Shown: in pieces, positions 42,798-52,817 of the stretch
Position numbering within the stretch: the stretch's first letter is position 1
How the letters are laid out: every line of letters begins with the position of its first letter
Source of the DNA: Salinicoccus sp. RF5
GTDB lineage: Bacteria; Bacillota; Bacilli; Staphylococcales; Salinicoccaceae
Direction: 5' to 3'
Length of the DNA: 64,000 nucleotides
Assembly (NCBI RefSeq): GCF_020786625.1
Contig: NZ_JAJGRC010000001.1
Location: 558,001-622,000 of the forward strand
Position numbers and translations under genes: made by a program
The notes under the pieces: generated by a model
What the model saw: the letters and a program-made list of their open reading frames with translations, nothing else
Told to the model about the DNA's origin: nothing
Databases searched by the model: none

Positions 42798-44511
42798 CCA
42801 ATTGACCCCCTTCCATTTGGGATTCGACGATGGAACGGTAGAGTTCGGATTGTTCCATCAGCTCTTCGTGGCTTCCGAGCGCACTGATCTCCCCATTGTC
42901 GAGGAGCAGGATGCGGTCGGCCATCCTTGCTGTAATGACCTTCTGCGTGACGATGACGCGTGTCGTATTCTCATCCTTGATGGACTCCCATAGTGCCGAT
43001 TCCGTACGTATGTCGAGTGCGGAAGTGCTGTCATCGAGGATGAGGATGCCCGGTTTCCTGACAAGGGCGCGTGCGATCGACAGGCGCTGCTTCTGTCCGC
43101 CGGAAAGTGTGACGCCCCGCTGTCCGACGCGCGTATCGTAGCGGTGGTCGAACGATTCTATCGAGCGGTGGATCTGAGCCTTCTGAGTCGAGGTGAAGAT
43201 TTCGGATTCGCCGGCTTCAAGGTCCCCCCACAACAGATTTTCAAAAATGCTGCCGGAGAAGAGGACTGCGGACTGCGGCACATATCCGATGGTCTGCCGC
43301 AGGTCTTCCTCGTTCCAGTCCTTCACATTGATGTCGTTGACATAGACATCGCCTTCCTTTACATCATACATTTTCGGTATGAGGCCGAGCAGTGTGCTCT
43401 TGCCGGAGCCCGTACCACCCATGATGACGAATTTTTCATTCTCTTTGATGTCGAATGTGATATCCCGAAGCACATAGCGTGTAGACCCTGGATATTTGAA
43501 GGACACATTCTCGAATCTCACGGTCCCCGCCCGATCCACCTTCTTTATTTCATCGTTGTCATTCACACTGACCGGTGTGTTCAGGACTTCCGCCATCCGT
43601 TCACTGGAAGCCTTGGACCGGCTGAATGCGATGATGATGAAGGCAAACATCGAGAATCCACCCTGCATCCTCAGGGCATAGTTGATGACTGCGACGACTT
43701 CCCCGACCTGGACGGTATTGTTCTGCAGCAGGTCGGAAGCCATCCACAGGACGATAAGCAGGCTACCGTTGATGACGAGCAATAGGACCGGCATGATGGA
43801 CTCCATCAGCCGGAGTGCATAGATCGTATCGTCCCTGAGCCTGCCGGCCACTTTACTGAACTTGCTGATTTCAAACTTTTCCCGGTCATTCGCCTTGATC
43901 AGCCTCACAGCCTCCAGGTTCTGCTGGATGAAGCGGTTGATCTTATCCAGACGCTTCTGCACGCGCAGGAAGACCTCCCCGCCCTTGCGGGCAGTGAAGA
44001 TGAGGAAGATCAGCAGCAGCGGTGTCAGGAACGACAGGTAGAACCCGAGTGTCGGGTTGACGACGAACGACATGATGAGCGACCCGACTACGAGCAGCGG
44101 GGCGCGGAGTATGATGCGCAATGACATGTAGAGGAGCATCTCCGTCTGCAGCACATCCTGCGTCATGCGGGTGATCAGGCTGGATGTTGGGAACTTGGAC
44201 AGGGTGGCCAGTGTAAAGTACTGGACCTTCCTGAACAGTGCCGTCCTCAAGTCATAGCTGAAGCTGTTGGCGACATGGCTCGAAAAATAGGAATTGATGA
44301 TACCGCTGATGAACGCGGCCATGCTGATGGCGAACATGACGGCCAAATAGAACCATACCGTATCGATGTCCTGGGCGACGATGCCGTCATCAATCACCTT
44401 CGAGATGAGGTACGGCTGCAGCAGCTCCACACCAAGTTCGATGAACATGAAGAACAGGGCCACTGCGATGAACCATTTATATTTCAGAGCGTATTTATAG
44501 ACTGTCAGCAA
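42790..44511 (-). CDS. Heterodimeric ABC exporter, degenerate-site subunit
   Basis: A 573-residue half-transporter, six helices (about 15-290) plus ATPase domain. Walker A GGTGSGKST is at 365-373 and LSGGQ at 469-473 is canonical, but Walker B ILILDDSTSALD has Asp in place of the catalytic Glu (D494). It therefore forms the degenerate ATP site of a heterodimer with the downstream partner. The start is a TTG at 44511, close after GTGGAAAG, which makes the exact N-terminus uncertain. No dedicated regulator gene is adjacent. Confidence 0.88.
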   Translation of the reverse strand: MLTVYKYALKYKWFIAVALFFMFIELGVELLQPYLISKVIDDGIVAQDIDTVWFYLAVMFAISMAAFISGIINSYFSSHVANSFSYDLRTALFRKVQYFTLATLSKFPTSSLITRMTQDVLQTEMLLYMSLRIILRAPLLVVGSLIMSFVVNPTLGFYLSFLTPLLLIFLIFTARKGGEVFLRVQKRLDKINRFIQQNLEAVRLIKANDREKFEISKFSKVAGRLRDDTIYALRLMESIMPVLLLVINGSLLIVLWMASDLLQNNTVQVGEVVAVINYALRMQGGFSMFAFIIIAFSRSKASSERMAEVLNTPVSVNDNDEIKKVDRAGTVRFENVSFKYPGSTRYVLRDITFDIKENEKFVIMGGTGSGKSTLLGLIPKMYDVKEGDVYVNDINVKDWNEEDLRQTIGYVPQSAVLFSGSIFENLLWGDLEAGESEIFTSTQKAQIHRSIESFDHRYDTRVGQRGVTLSGGQKQRLSIARALVRKPGILILDDSTSALDIRTESALWESIKDENTTRVIVTQKVITARMADRILLLDNGEISALGSHEELMEQSELYRSIVESQMEGGQLDD

Positions 44512-44590
44512 TTCTTTCCACCCATTTCTTTCGGTTACCGAAGTATTAAGTCAATTATGACATAATTCTGTCTTTTTTTACAGGCAAAAT

Positions 44591-44627
44591 AAAAAATACA
44601 CCTGAAGCTTCTTTACTTCAGGTGTAT
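44591..44627 (-). terminator. Terminator of korAB
   Basis: Perfect twelve-base stem ATACACCTGAAG / CTTCAGGTGTAT with an eight-base loop, followed on the minus strand by TTTTTTATTTTG. Confidence 0.92.
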
Positions 44628-44638
44628 CGTACCGCATT

Positions 44639-45505
44639 CTATCTGAATTCGGCCATCAGTTCATCGAATGTATCGTTTTCGATCGTCATTTCCTTCTTGA
44701 CCAGTGGCTGGTCGAGGTAGCCGTCGATGTTCTCCTGATAGGATTTCGCTTCCTCGTCATGGTAGATGATGCCTTTCAGCATCCCTTCATGCGCCATGAT
44801 GTTCTGCATCGCCGATTGTGCATCGGTATGGTCATAGTCGGCAATGTCCTCGACTGGTATGAGGTTCTCCTTGAACCAGTCGTACGTATTCACCTTATTG
44901 TACGTGACACACGGACTGAATACATTGATGAAGCTGAAGCCCTTGTGGTCCATCGCCTGCTGGATGATGGCGGTCAGCTGCTTGATGTCTGAACTGACGC
45001 TCTGGGCGATGAATGTCGCTCCACTCGCCATGGCCGTCTTGATCGGCTGGATCGGCGTCTCCTTGGAACCGTCAGGCGTCGTCTTCGTGACGAAGCCCTT
45101 ATCGGATGACGGGGAGGTCTGCCCTTTCGTCAGGCCGTACACCTGGTTGTCCATGACGATGTAGGTGATGTCGATGTTCCGCTTCAGTGCATGGACGGTA
45201 TGCCCCATGCCGATTGCGAAGCCGTCGCCGTCGCCGCCGGAGGCGATGACGGTCAGATCATCATTCGCCATCTTGACCCCTTGGGCTACAGGAAGACTGC
45301 GTCCGTGCGTGGCGTGGAAGCCGTATGATTTGATGTAGCCGCTCAGACGGCCGCTACAGCCGATGCCGGTGATGACTGCGAGCTCATCCGGCTCCAGTCC
45401 ATTTGCCGCACATGCTTTCTGTATGGCTGCCTGGACACTGAAGTCTCCACAGCCGGGACACCAGTTCGGTTTGATATTGTTTCTGAAATCCTTGAATGTC
45501 GCCAT
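44639..45505 (-). CDS. korB: 2-oxoacid:ferredoxin oxidoreductase, beta subunit
   Basis: TPP- and Fe-S-binding subunit that, with KorA, oxidises a 2-oxoacid (2-oxoglutarate or pyruvate) to the acyl-CoA with ferredoxin as acceptor. The 288-residue protein carries NWCPGCGDFSVQAAIQKAC, GIGCSGR and the TPP motif GGDGDGFAIGMGH. Cysteines at the N-terminus and further C residues are as in Staphylococcus homologues. Its ATG shares one base with the korA stop (TAATG). Ends at a strong terminator. Confidence 0.94.
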   Translation of the reverse strand: MATFKDFRNNIKPNWCPGCGDFSVQAAIQKACAANGLEPDELAVITGIGCSGRLSGYIKSYGFHATHGRSLPVAQGVKMANDDLTVIASGGDGDGFAIGMGHTVHALKRNIDITYIVMDNQVYGLTKGQTSPSSDKGFVTKTTPDGSKETPIQPIKTAMASGATFIAQSVSSDIKQLTAIIQQAMDHKGFSFINVFSPCVTYNKVNTYDWFKENLIPVEDIADYDHTDAQSAMQNIMAHEGMLKGIIYHDEEAKSYQENIDGYLDQPLVKKEMTIENDTFDELMAEFR

Positions 45506-47244
45506 TACATAACTTCCTTTATTTTAAGAATTGAATTGATATGCGCTTCAATTTCATTGGGTTTGAAAGGCGTGCCATCGTATTTGACATGGGAACGGAT
45601 TCTGTCGTGTCCATGATAGTTCATCTTGAGTACGCTCTGTAGCTGTGCGCTGTAGTTCTGCTCGATCACGAGTATTTCCTTCGCACCGTCCAGATATGGC
45701 CTCAGTGCATCTATCGGGAATGGGTGGATCTGCTTGAGGTTGATGGTCGTAATGTCCGCATCGATGCGTTCAGCCGCCTCATTAGCGACACCATTGACGC
45801 TCAGGAAACTCAGGATGAGCAGTTCGCTGTCCACACCGCCCCTGGCTTTGAATGGTTCGTCCATAGTAAAGTCCTTCAGCTTCCTCATGCGCTTATCCAT
45901 CTGCAGCTGACGGTTCTCGGGCCCTTCGTTCGGGGTGCCGACCGTGCTGTGCTCCACGCCTGTGACATGGTGGATGCCGCCCTTGGTGCCCGGGATCGGC
46001 CGTGGTGATATGCCGTCCTCTTCGTCGCTGTAGCGCTCGAAGTAGTCATCCTCCTGCCCCTCGATGTCTTCGGTGATCGTCTTGCCGCGGTTGATCTCCA
46101 CGCGGGACATGTCGAATGGTGCAGAGGACTGCTTGCCGAGGGACATCTGCAGGTCAGACAGCAGTATGACCGGCACCTGGTAGTATTCCGCCAGGTTGAA
46201 CGCCTCTATCGTCGTATAGAATGCATCCTCCACATCCGACGGGGCAAGGACGATTTTCGGGATGTCACCGTGTGTACCGTAGATCATCTGCATCAGGTCG
46301 GACTGCTCCTGCTTGGTCGGCAGTCCGGTCGATGGGCCACCCCGCATCGTATCGACGATGACGAGCGGTGTTTCCGTCATTCCTGAGAGCCCGATCGATT
46401 CCATCATGAGCGACAGGCCCGGTCCGGCTGAAGAAGTGAAGCTTCTGGCACCGGCGTAGTTCGAACCGATCGCCATCGTCACCGCAGCGATCTCGTCCTC
46501 AGTCTGGATGACCGTACCGCCAACCTTCGGCAGATGCGAGATCATGTATTCCATGATTTCACTCGCCGGTGTGATCGGGTATGCCGCCATGAACCGTACG
46601 CCTGCGTTCAGTGCACCGAAGCTGATGGCGTCATTGCCGATCAGGAAGAGGCGCGGGTCGCTATCGGAAGGAAGCATTTCGAAATCTCCCCTGAGCGTGT
46701 CCATTTCATCATCCATCAGCTGATAGCCCTGGATCAGCGCCTCGTGGTTGGAATCGACGATCTCCTGGCCCTTTTTGATGAACATGGTATAGATCATATC
46801 CTTGAACGGTTGAAGTTCCAGATTCATCAGCCTGGCACTTGCACCGATCGCCACCATATTCTTCATGAGCTGGCTGCCGAGTTCCTTCGCCGTAGCGGTG
46901 AATGGGATGGATATCAGCTGTACATCCAGATCCTCATCCTTCTCGGGATTGAATTTGCTGTCGGCAAGAATGATGCCCCCCTCAACAAGCTCATGGCTGT
47001 TGAGATCTATCGTCTGCTGGTCGAACGCGACGAGAATATTGATGTTGTCGCTGACCGCCCTGACTTCTTTAGTTGAAATCCTTACATTATTGTTGGTATG
47101 GCCACCCTTGATGCGGCTCGAGAAATGCCGATAGCTGTAGAGGTGATAACCCATGCGGTTCAGCGTCGTCGAAAAGATCTCTCCAGTCGATTCAATGCCT
47201 TCACCCTGTTGGCCGCCGACTTTCCATGACAATTGTTCATTCAT
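45505..47244 (-). CDS. korA: 2-oxoacid:ferredoxin oxidoreductase, fused gamma-alpha subunit
   Basis: A 579-residue protein with an N-terminal gamma domain (about 1-190, starting WKVGGQQGEGIESTG) fused to the pyrimidine-binding alpha domain (about 200-575, with FMAAYPITPASEIMEYM and the SSAGPGLSLMMESIGL block). The ATG at 47244 (MNEQLSWK) has GGAGG 8 bases upstream; the earlier ATG is too close. Gene order ymdB, korA, korB after rny is as in staphylococci. 2-oxoacid preference cannot be decided here. Confidence 0.94.
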   Translation of the reverse strand: MNEQLSWKVGGQQGEGIESTGEIFSTTLNRMGYHLYSYRHFSSRIKGGHTNNNVRISTKEVRAVSDNINILVAFDQQTIDLNSHELVEGGIILADSKFNPEKDEDLDVQLISIPFTATAKELGSQLMKNMVAIGASARLMNLELQPFKDMIYTMFIKKGQEIVDSNHEALIQGYQLMDDEMDTLRGDFEMLPSDSDPRLFLIGNDAISFGALNAGVRFMAAYPITPASEIMEYMISHLPKVGGTVIQTEDEIAAVTMAIGSNYAGARSFTSSAGPGLSLMMESIGLSGMTETPLVIVDTMRGGPSTGLPTKQEQSDLMQMIYGTHGDIPKIVLAPSDVEDAFYTTIEAFNLAEYYQVPVILLSDLQMSLGKQSSAPFDMSRVEINRGKTITEDIEGQEDDYFERYSDEEDGISPRPIPGTKGGIHHVTGVEHSTVGTPNEGPENRQLQMDKRMRKLKDFTMDEPFKARGGVDSELLILSFLSVNGVANEAAERIDADITTINLKQIHPFPIDALRPYLDGAKEILVIEQNYSAQLQSVLKMNYHGHDRIRSHVKYDGTPFKPNEIEAHINSILKIKEVM

Positions 47245-47343
47245 ACACATTGCCTCCTTATCCTTATCTAATATACCAAAATTCGGGGCAATTTTCGATG
47301 TTCATCCTACGTATTCAGCGAAAATCAGCCTATTGGATGACCG

Positions 47344-48102
47344 CTATTCCCTGATGCGGATCGTATCTATCTTATTGGTCTTCGTGTCGATGATCACTCC
47401 GGAAAGTATACCCGGCCCCTCCTCGGGTACGTTGTGCCTTACGGGCATCTGATGGAGGAACCGTTCGATGACCTCCTCCTTGCGGATGCCGAGTATGCCA
47501 TCCCTGAAGCCAGTCATGCCCACATCGGTTATATACTTCGTCCCTTCCGGCAGGACCTGCTCATCATTCGTCTGGACATGTGTATGGGTGCCTACGACGG
47601 CGTCGACCCGTCCGTCGAGGTAATGTCCCATCGCCAGGCTCTCGCTTGTCGTCTCACTGTGGAAATCGACGAATATCTCATCGGCTTCCACTTCTTCAAG
47701 AATACCGTCCGCCTTTCTGAACGGACAATCGATGGCATTCATGAAGCTGCGGCCCTGCAGATTCATGATCAGCAGTTTCACCCCGTTGACATTCACAACA
47801 CCATGGCCACGGCCCGGAGCGCCTTCCGGGAAGTTTGCAGGACGGATCATGCGTATGTCCTCATCAAGGAATTCATACACATCACGCTTTGCGAATGCAT
47901 GATTGCCGAGCGTGATGAAATCCGCCCCCGCAGTCAGCAGCTCCTTGTAGATCTTCTCGGTGATGCCCTTGCCATGGGCGGCATTCTCTCCATTGACGAT
48001 CGCCACCTGTGCCCCGTGCTGGCGCTTCAATTCAAGCAGATGCTCCTTCAGCATCCGCCTGCCGATCTTTCCAACGATATCTCCGATAAATAAAATGCGC
48101 AT
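47344..48102 (-). CDS. ymdB: YmdB family metallophosphoesterase
   Basis: A 252-residue phosphodiesterase whose B. subtilis relative acts on cyclic nucleotides and influences biofilm and motility gene expression. The metal-binding motifs are GDIVGKIG, NGENAAHGKGI, TLGNHAFAK, DFHSETTSES and VGTHTHVQT. The usual W-D pair after GNH is replaced by AFAK. Located after rny, as in Bacillus and Staphylococcus, but separated from it by an oppositely oriented small gene. Confidence 0.93.
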   Translation of the reverse strand: MRILFIGDIVGKIGRRMLKEHLLELKRQHGAQVAIVNGENAAHGKGITEKIYKELLTAGADFITLGNHAFAKRDVYEFLDEDIRMIRPANFPEGAPGRGHGVVNVNGVKLLIMNLQGRSFMNAIDCPFRKADGILEEVEADEIFVDFHSETTSESLAMGHYLDGRVDAVVGTHTHVQTNDEQVLPEGTKYITDVGMTGFRDGILGIRKEEVIERFLHQMPVRHNVPEEGPGILSGVIIDTKTNKIDTIRIRE

Positions 48103-48190
48103 TCATTCTCATCCTTTGATTTTCAATTTGATGTTTATTATACATGTTTTGGGGAATCTATAATCTATAAAATATCTAGGAGTGAATAAT

Positions 48191-48403
48191 GTGACATTAT
48201 CCATTGATCCCAAAGAATTTGCGAAGCTGACCCTCTTGGCCAATCCTTCAACGAGCGAATCCGCCGAAGACAAGGCGAAGGACAGCCTCGAACTCTACCT
48301 GAGCGCCTACAAGCTCGCCGAGAAATACGAGCGGTTTTCCAACAGCGCCCAGGAGACGAGCGAAGCCTTCAAGAACATACGTGACATCGACCTCAACCTC
48401 TAG
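48191..48403 (+). CDS. Hypothetical 70-residue helical protein
   Basis: Starts GTG at 48191, 8 bases after AGGAG; a second GTG at 48182 is in frame but lies within that site. The product TLSIDPKEFAKLTLLANPS... is hydrophilic and mostly helical, with SLELYLSAYKLAEKYERF, and no membrane segment. No family is recognised with confidence. It is a lone plus-strand gene between ymdB and rny, with a terminator shared with rny. Confidence 0.65.
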   Translation: MTLSIDPKEFAKLTLLANPSTSESAEDKAKDSLELYLSAYKLAEKYERFSNSAQETSEAFKNIRDIDLNL

Positions 48404-48414
48404 CATATAAAATG

Positions 48415-48446
48415 AGAAAAACCAGCAGGGCTACCTGCTGGTTTTT
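48415..48446. terminator. Bidirectional terminator between the 70-residue gene and rny
   Basis: Stem ACCAGCAGG / CCTGCTGGT with loop GCTA, A run before and T run after. Confidence 0.9.
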
Positions 48447-50006
48447 CTATTTGGCATATTCCACTGCCCGCATTTCTCGGACGACTGTCACTTTGATATG
48501 GCCAGGGTACTGAAGTTCCTCTTCGATCTGCTTCTTGATGTCCCGTGCCAGACGGTGCGCCTTCAGGTCATCCAGTTCATCCGGCTTGACCATCACGCGT
48601 ATTTCCCGGCCTGCCTGGATGGCGAATGTCTTCTCGACGCCATCATATCCTTCGGCGATCGATTCAAGGCGCTCGAGACGTTTCACATAGTTTTCAAGCG
48701 TCTCCCTGCGTGCGCCCGGCCGTGCTGCACTCAGCGCGTCGGCTGCTGCAACGAGTATCGAAATGATACTTGTCGGTTCAACATCACCGTGATGGGAATG
48801 GATGGCGTTGACCACCGTTTCATGTTCCTTATAGCGCTTTGCGAGTTCAACCCCGATTTCGACATGGCTGCCGTCGACCTCATGGTCGATCGCCTTTCCG
48901 ATGTCGTGCAGGAGGCCTGCACGCCTTGCCAGCTGGACATCCTCACCGAGCTCACTTGCAAGCATGCCTGCAAGGTAGCCCACTTCGACGGAGTGCTTCA
49001 GCACATTCTGTCCATAGCTGAGTCGATATTTCATTTTACCAAGATGTTTGATGAGTTCAGGATGCAAGTTGTGGATATCAAGTTCAAACGCAGCTGCTTC
49101 CCCTGCATCACGGATATTCGTTTCCATGTTGCGCTTCGCCTTGTCGACCATCTCTTCTATGCGTCCCGGATGGATCCTTCCATCCTGTACGAGCGCTTCA
49201 AGCGCATTCTTGGCGATGGATCGGCGGATCGGGTCGAAACCGGAAAGGATGACCGCTTCAGGTGTATCATCGATGATCAGGTCTATTCCGGTCAGGGTTT
49301 CAAGGGTGCGGATGTTCCGCCCCTCCCTGCCGATGATGCGCCCTTTCATCTCATCGTTCGGCAATGTGACGACTGATACTGTGGATTCACTTGTATATTC
49401 CGCTGCATAGCGTTGTGCAGTAACAGCAAGCAGTTCTTTAGCTTTCTTGTCCACTTCCAACTTCATCTGATTCTCTTTCTCTTTGACCATTACAGCCATA
49501 TCGTGTGACAGTTCCCGCTCTACTTCAGCGAAAATTTCCTCCCGCGCCTCTTCGCGCGTAAGTCCGGAGATGCGATTGAGTTCTTCTTCTTGCCGACTGA
49601 TAATTTCTTTAATCTTCTGATCCTCGGCATCAACCATTTGCTGTTTTTCTTCAATTTTGGCTTCCTTCTGATCCAGCGCTTCATCTTTCTTATCAAGGAC
49701 TTCGCTCTTTCTATCAAGAACTTGTTCCCTGTTCAGCAATCTGGATTCCTGTGCCTTGAGTTCATCTCTTTTCTCATTGGATTCACGTTGGAATGTATCC
49801 TTGAGATTTTGATTTTCCTCTTTTGCCTCGAGCAGCTTTTCCTTCTTGAGGCTCTCCCCCTGCTTCTTCGCTTCATTGATGATATGCTCTGCAGAAGTCC
49901 GCGCCTCTTGCTGCCGTTTAGTCAAAGTGTTTCTGACGATAAAATATCCGATAACAACACCTAGAATAATGCCAAGCAAGATTAAGAAAATGTCTATCAT
50001 GTCCAC
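48447..50006 (-). CDS. rny: Ribonuclease Y
   Basis: Membrane-anchored endoribonuclease that starts decay and processing of many mRNAs. The 519-residue protein has an N-terminal membrane helix (about 5-23), a long coiled coil (about 28-200), a KH domain with [17 protein letters not shown] and an HD domain with [19 protein letters not shown]. Starts possible are GTG 50006 (8 bases after GGGAGG) and ATG 50000; the GTG at 50015 overlaps the ribosome site. RicA, its specificity partner, is encoded at 37.4 kb. Confidence 0.96.
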   Translation of the reverse strand: MDMIDIFLILLGIILGVVIGYFIVRNTLTKRQQEARTSAEHIINEAKKQGESLKKEKLLEAKEENQNLKDTFQRESNEKRDELKAQESRLLNREQVLDRKSEVLDKKDEALDQKEAKIEEKQQMVDAEDQKIKEIISRQEEELNRISGLTREEAREEIFAEVERELSHDMAVMVKEKENQMKLEVDKKAKELLAVTAQRYAAEYTSESTVSVVTLPNDEMKGRIIGREGRNIRTLETLTGIDLIIDDTPEAVILSGFDPIRRSIAKNALEALVQDGRIHPGRIEEMVDKAKRNMETNIRDAGEAAAFELDIHNLHPELIKHLGKMKYRLSYGQNVLKHSVEVGYLAGMLASELGEDVQLARRAGLLHDIGKAIDHEVDGSHVEIGVELAKRYKEHETVVNAIHSHHGDVEPTSIISILVAAADALSAARPGARRETLENYVKRLERLESIAEGYDGVEKTFAIQAGREIRVMVKPDELDDLKAHRLARDIKKQIEEELQYPGHIKVTVVREMRAVEYAK

Positions 50007-50109
50007 AATAAACACCTCCCTAACAGGCTCTAGCTATTGTTTTATATAATATCATTCGAATTCAATATTATATACACCCAATTCTAAAGATAATCACATA
50101 AATATGCAA

Positions 50110-50140
50110 GCACCAGAATCCAATAAAGGCATTCTGGTGC
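50110..50140 (-). terminator. Hairpin downstream of recA
   Basis: GCACCAGAAT / ATTCTGGTGC with an eleven-base loop. The following minus-strand sequence is only moderately T-rich. Confidence 0.65.
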
Positions 50141-50164
50141 TTGAAAGGTATTCATGCTATCCTG

Positions 50165-51220
50165 TTAGATTTCATCCTCGTCGAACAGCTGATCCGACGC
50201 TGATTCGTCTTTGACATCTTCTTCCTTCTGCTCTCCGCCGAAACCGAGTGCAGTACGCAGTTTGCCCTCAATTTCCTCAAGCAGCGCCGGGTTGTTGGCA
50301 AGATGCTCTTTTACATTCTCCTTGCCCTGTCCCAGACGTTCGCCTTCATAGGAGTACCAGGCACCGCTCTTCTCGACGATGTCGTACTCCACACCAAGGT
50401 CGACCATCTCTCCGGTCTTGGAAATGCCCTTACCGTACATGATATCCACTTCCGCAACACGGAATGGTGGTGCCACCTTGTTCTTGACGACCTTGATCTT
50501 CGTACGGTTGCCGACGATCTCCTGGCCGAGCTTCAACTGTTCGGCACGTCTGACTTCAAGACGCACGGAGCTGTAGAACTTCAGTGCACGCCCGCCGGAA
50601 GTCGTTTCCGGGTTCCCGAACATGACGCCGACCTTCTCACGGATCTGGTTGATGAACATCGCTGTCGTATTGCTTTTTGAAATCGCACCTGAGAGCTTCC
50701 TCAGCGCCTGAGACATGAGTCTGGCCTGGAGGCCGACGTGGGCGTCGCCCATCTCCCCTTCGATTTCCGCCTTCGGCGTCAGGGCCGCCACCGAGTCGAC
50801 GACCACAATATCCACTGCGCCGCTTCTCACGAATGCCTCGGTGATTTCCAGTGCCTGTTCACCCGTATCCGGCTGGGAAAGGTACAGGTTCTCTATATCC
50901 ACGCCAAGGTTCTTCGCATAGTCGGGATCCAGGGCATGCTCTGCATCGATGAAGGCTGCAATGCCACCGTTCCTCTGTGCTTCCGCAATCGCATGCAGTG
51001 CCACGGTCGTCTTACCTGAAGATTCCGGACCGTAGATTTCTATTATGCGGCCTTTCGGATATCCGCCTACACCAAGCGCCTTATCCAGGGTGATGGACCC
51101 CGAGGAAACTGTCGACACCTTCCGTCCAGCGTCGTCGCCAAGCTTCATGACTGCGCCTTTTCCGAATGACTTCTCCATGTTCTTTATCACTGTATCTATC
51201 GCTTTTTGTCTTTCGTCCAT
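50165..51220 (-). CDS. recA: Recombinase RecA
   Basis: Strand-exchange ATPase and LexA co-protease, 351 residues. Walker [10 protein letters not shown] (about residues 65-73), [19 protein letters not shown], the DNA-binding loop region [17 protein letters not shown] and an acidic C-terminal tail are all typical. A LexA box precedes it at 51278-51291. In most Firmicutes cinA lies directly upstream; here pgsA is the neighbour and the gap holds only regulatory sequence. Confidence 0.99.
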   Translation of the reverse strand: MDERQKAIDTVIKNMEKSFGKGAVMKLGDDAGRKVSTVSSGSITLDKALGVGGYPKGRIIEIYGPESSGKTTVALHAIAEAQRNGGIAAFIDAEHALDPDYAKNLGVDIENLYLSQPDTGEQALEITEAFVRSGAVDIVVVDSVAALTPKAEIEGEMGDAHVGLQARLMSQALRKLSGAISKSNTTAMFINQIREKVGVMFGNPETTSGGRALKFYSSVRLEVRRAEQLKLGQEIVGNRTKIKVVKNKVAPPFRVAEVDIMYGKGISKTGEMVDLGVEYDIVEKSGAWYSYEGERLGQGKENVKEHLANNPALLEEIEGKLRTALGFGGEQKEEDVKDESASDQLFDEDEI

Positions 51221-51277
51221 AATTACCCTCCATTAATTCGCTTCGTAATATATTATAGCATAATCAACACCAAAAAG

Positions 51278-51291
51278 CGAATATATGTTCG
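51278..51291. promoter_or_regulatory. LexA box of recA
   Basis: CGAATATATGTTCG differs from the ideal CGAACATATGTTCG at one position. A TATAAT -10 candidate follows on the minus strand at about 51252-51257. Confidence 0.85.
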
Positions 51292-51389
51292 CTTTTGAAC
51301 GCTGTTTTCAGACTGCTGTCCGCAGCTTTACGAATACTGTATGCGCATGCATCCAATTACGGCCTAATCAACTGGATCGGCTGCAGAAA

Positions 51390-51977
51390 TCATTTGCTGC
51401 CATCCGCTTTGAAGACGGCCCGCCCCTTATAGAAGTACTCTATGCCGGACAGGATTGTAAAGAATACGGCAATGTACATCGTGATGATTCCTGGTGAAAA
51501 AGGCAGATACTGTGTAAACATATCGCCGAACAGGAGAAGCACGAGTGCAATCATCTGGAAGACCGTCTTGATCTTGCCAAGCTGGCCTGCAGCACTTACA
51601 TACCCCTGTTCTATCTGCAAGAGACGCAGACCGGTCACGGCGAACTCGCGGGCGATGATGACCACTGCAATCCATGATGATATCACCTGAAGCTCGACGA
51701 GGACGATCAGGCCGGAAGTCACAAGGAGCTTGTCGGCGAGCGGATCGAGGAATTTCCCCATATTCGTGATCAGATTCCATTTCCTTGCCAGGTACCCATC
51801 GAGGAAGTCGGTCAATGCCGCCACCACAAAGATGATGGCACCGATCAACTGGCTCACGGTCATCGGTTCACTGCCGAGGAAGGAAACCGTCCCCCAGCCG
51901 AAATCGACGAGTATGAATACAAGGAAGACTGGAATCAGGATCACTCTGAAAACAGTCAGCTGATTTGGTATATTCAT
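51390..51977 (-). CDS. pgsA: CDP-diacylglycerol-glycerol-3-phosphate 3-phosphatidyltransferase
   Basis: Membrane enzyme making phosphatidylglycerol phosphate. The 195-residue protein carries the full CDP-alcohol phosphotransferase motif D-G-x2-A-R-x8-G-x3-D-x3-D, seen as DGYLAR then GKFLDPLAD (about residues 39-61), and four to six helices. It follows the RodZ-like gene by 4 bases and is last in the ymf-pgsA operon. Confidence 0.96.
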   Translation of the reverse strand: MNIPNQLTVFRVILIPVFLVFILVDFGWGTVSFLGSEPMTVSQLIGAIIFVVAALTDFLDGYLARKWNLITNMGKFLDPLADKLLVTSGLIVLVELQVISSWIAVVIIAREFAVTGLRLLQIEQGYVSAAGQLGKIKTVFQMIALVLLLFGDMFTQYLPFSPGIITMYIAVFFTILSGIEYFYKGRAVFKADGSK

Positions 51978-51981
51978 GTCC

Positions 51982-52809
51982 CTACTCCTTTATCAAATTG
52001 AATTCGTAATAGACTGTGACCGAATCACCCTGCCTCGGATTCTCCAGTGGTTCGCCATCGATCGACACTTCAAAGTCGGTTGCATCCCCCAGTGTCAGAT
52101 AGAGGATATCCGCGTCCGGTGAAATTTCATACTCGCCTTCAGTCAGGCTTTCATAGGCGTAGGTGTTATCTGCATCATCAGTCAGCGACACCCAGGAAGG
52201 GCTGTCACCGGACAATGATATCGTAAGCGGCGGCTCGACACGGAGGTCATAGTAGAATGTACTGCCATCCGCACCGCTGAATGCATAGTCCGTCACCGGT
52301 TCTTCCGTCGGTTCCTCGGTGGGTTCCTCCGTAGGTTCCTCCACCGTTTCAGCAGGCGCTTCCTCTTCTTCACTGTCCTCACTTGAAGCGACTGCATCCT
52401 CGTCCACTTCATATATCGGCTTCTCCTCGAACATGTCGGTTTCGGAACCGATCTGGAGCAGTACCATCCATCCTGCAAAAAGCACGCCCACCATGACCAG
52501 GAAACCGACGAGCACCTTTTTGAAGTACTGGTAGTCCCCATCTACCGACTGCTGCCTTTTCCTCTCATTCGGACTCTCTTCGGGTATCTCATCTGAGAAC
52601 CGCTCCGACAGTCCATCATAGTCCAGGCCGACCGCTTCCGTATACTGCCGCAGGAGGAACGGCGCATGGCGGGGCTCGGGGAGGGCCTTCAGATCACCGG
52701 CTTCGATCATCCTGATGATGTCTTTTCTGAGGCCCGACTTCTCCTGCATTTCCTTAAGCGTAATTCCTGATTGTTCTCTTTTGTTTTTCAAATAAGCACC
52801 GAGTTTCAT
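51982..52809 (-). CDS. RodZ-like helix-turn-helix membrane protein (YmfM)
   Basis: A 275-residue protein with an N-terminal helix-turn-helix (residues 1-68, [20 protein letters not shown]), one membrane helix (about 97-117), an acidic proline-containing linker with four EEPT repeats (about 155-172) and a C-terminal DUF4115-type beta domain (about 180-275). This is the architecture of RodZ/YmfM, which links the cytoskeleton (MreB in rods) to the cell wall machinery; in cocci its function is less clear. Upstream of pgsA as in Bacillus and Staphylococcus. Confidence 0.9.
   Translation of the reverse strand: MKLGAYLKNKREQSGITLKEMQEKSGLRKDIIRMIEAGDLKALPEPRHAPFLLRQYTEAVGLDYDGLSERFSDEIPEESPNERKRQQSVDGDYQYFKKVLVGFLVMVGVLFAGWMVLLQIGSETDMFEEKPIYEVDEDAVASSEDSEEEEAPAETVEEPTEEPTEEPTEEPVTDYAFSGADGSTFYYDLRVEPPLTISLSGDSPSWVSLTDDADNTYAYESLTEGEYEISPDADILYLTLGDATDFEVSIDGEPLENPRQGDSVTVYYEFNLIKE
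52297..52344 (-). repeat. Four tandem 12-base units encoding EEPT in the RodZ-like linker
   Basis: Units at 52297-52308, 52309-52320, 52321-52332 and 52333-52344 differ from each other at one to three bases and encode Pro-Thr-Glu-Glu type repeats. Confidence 0.85.
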
Positions 52810-52817
52810 GGGACCTC

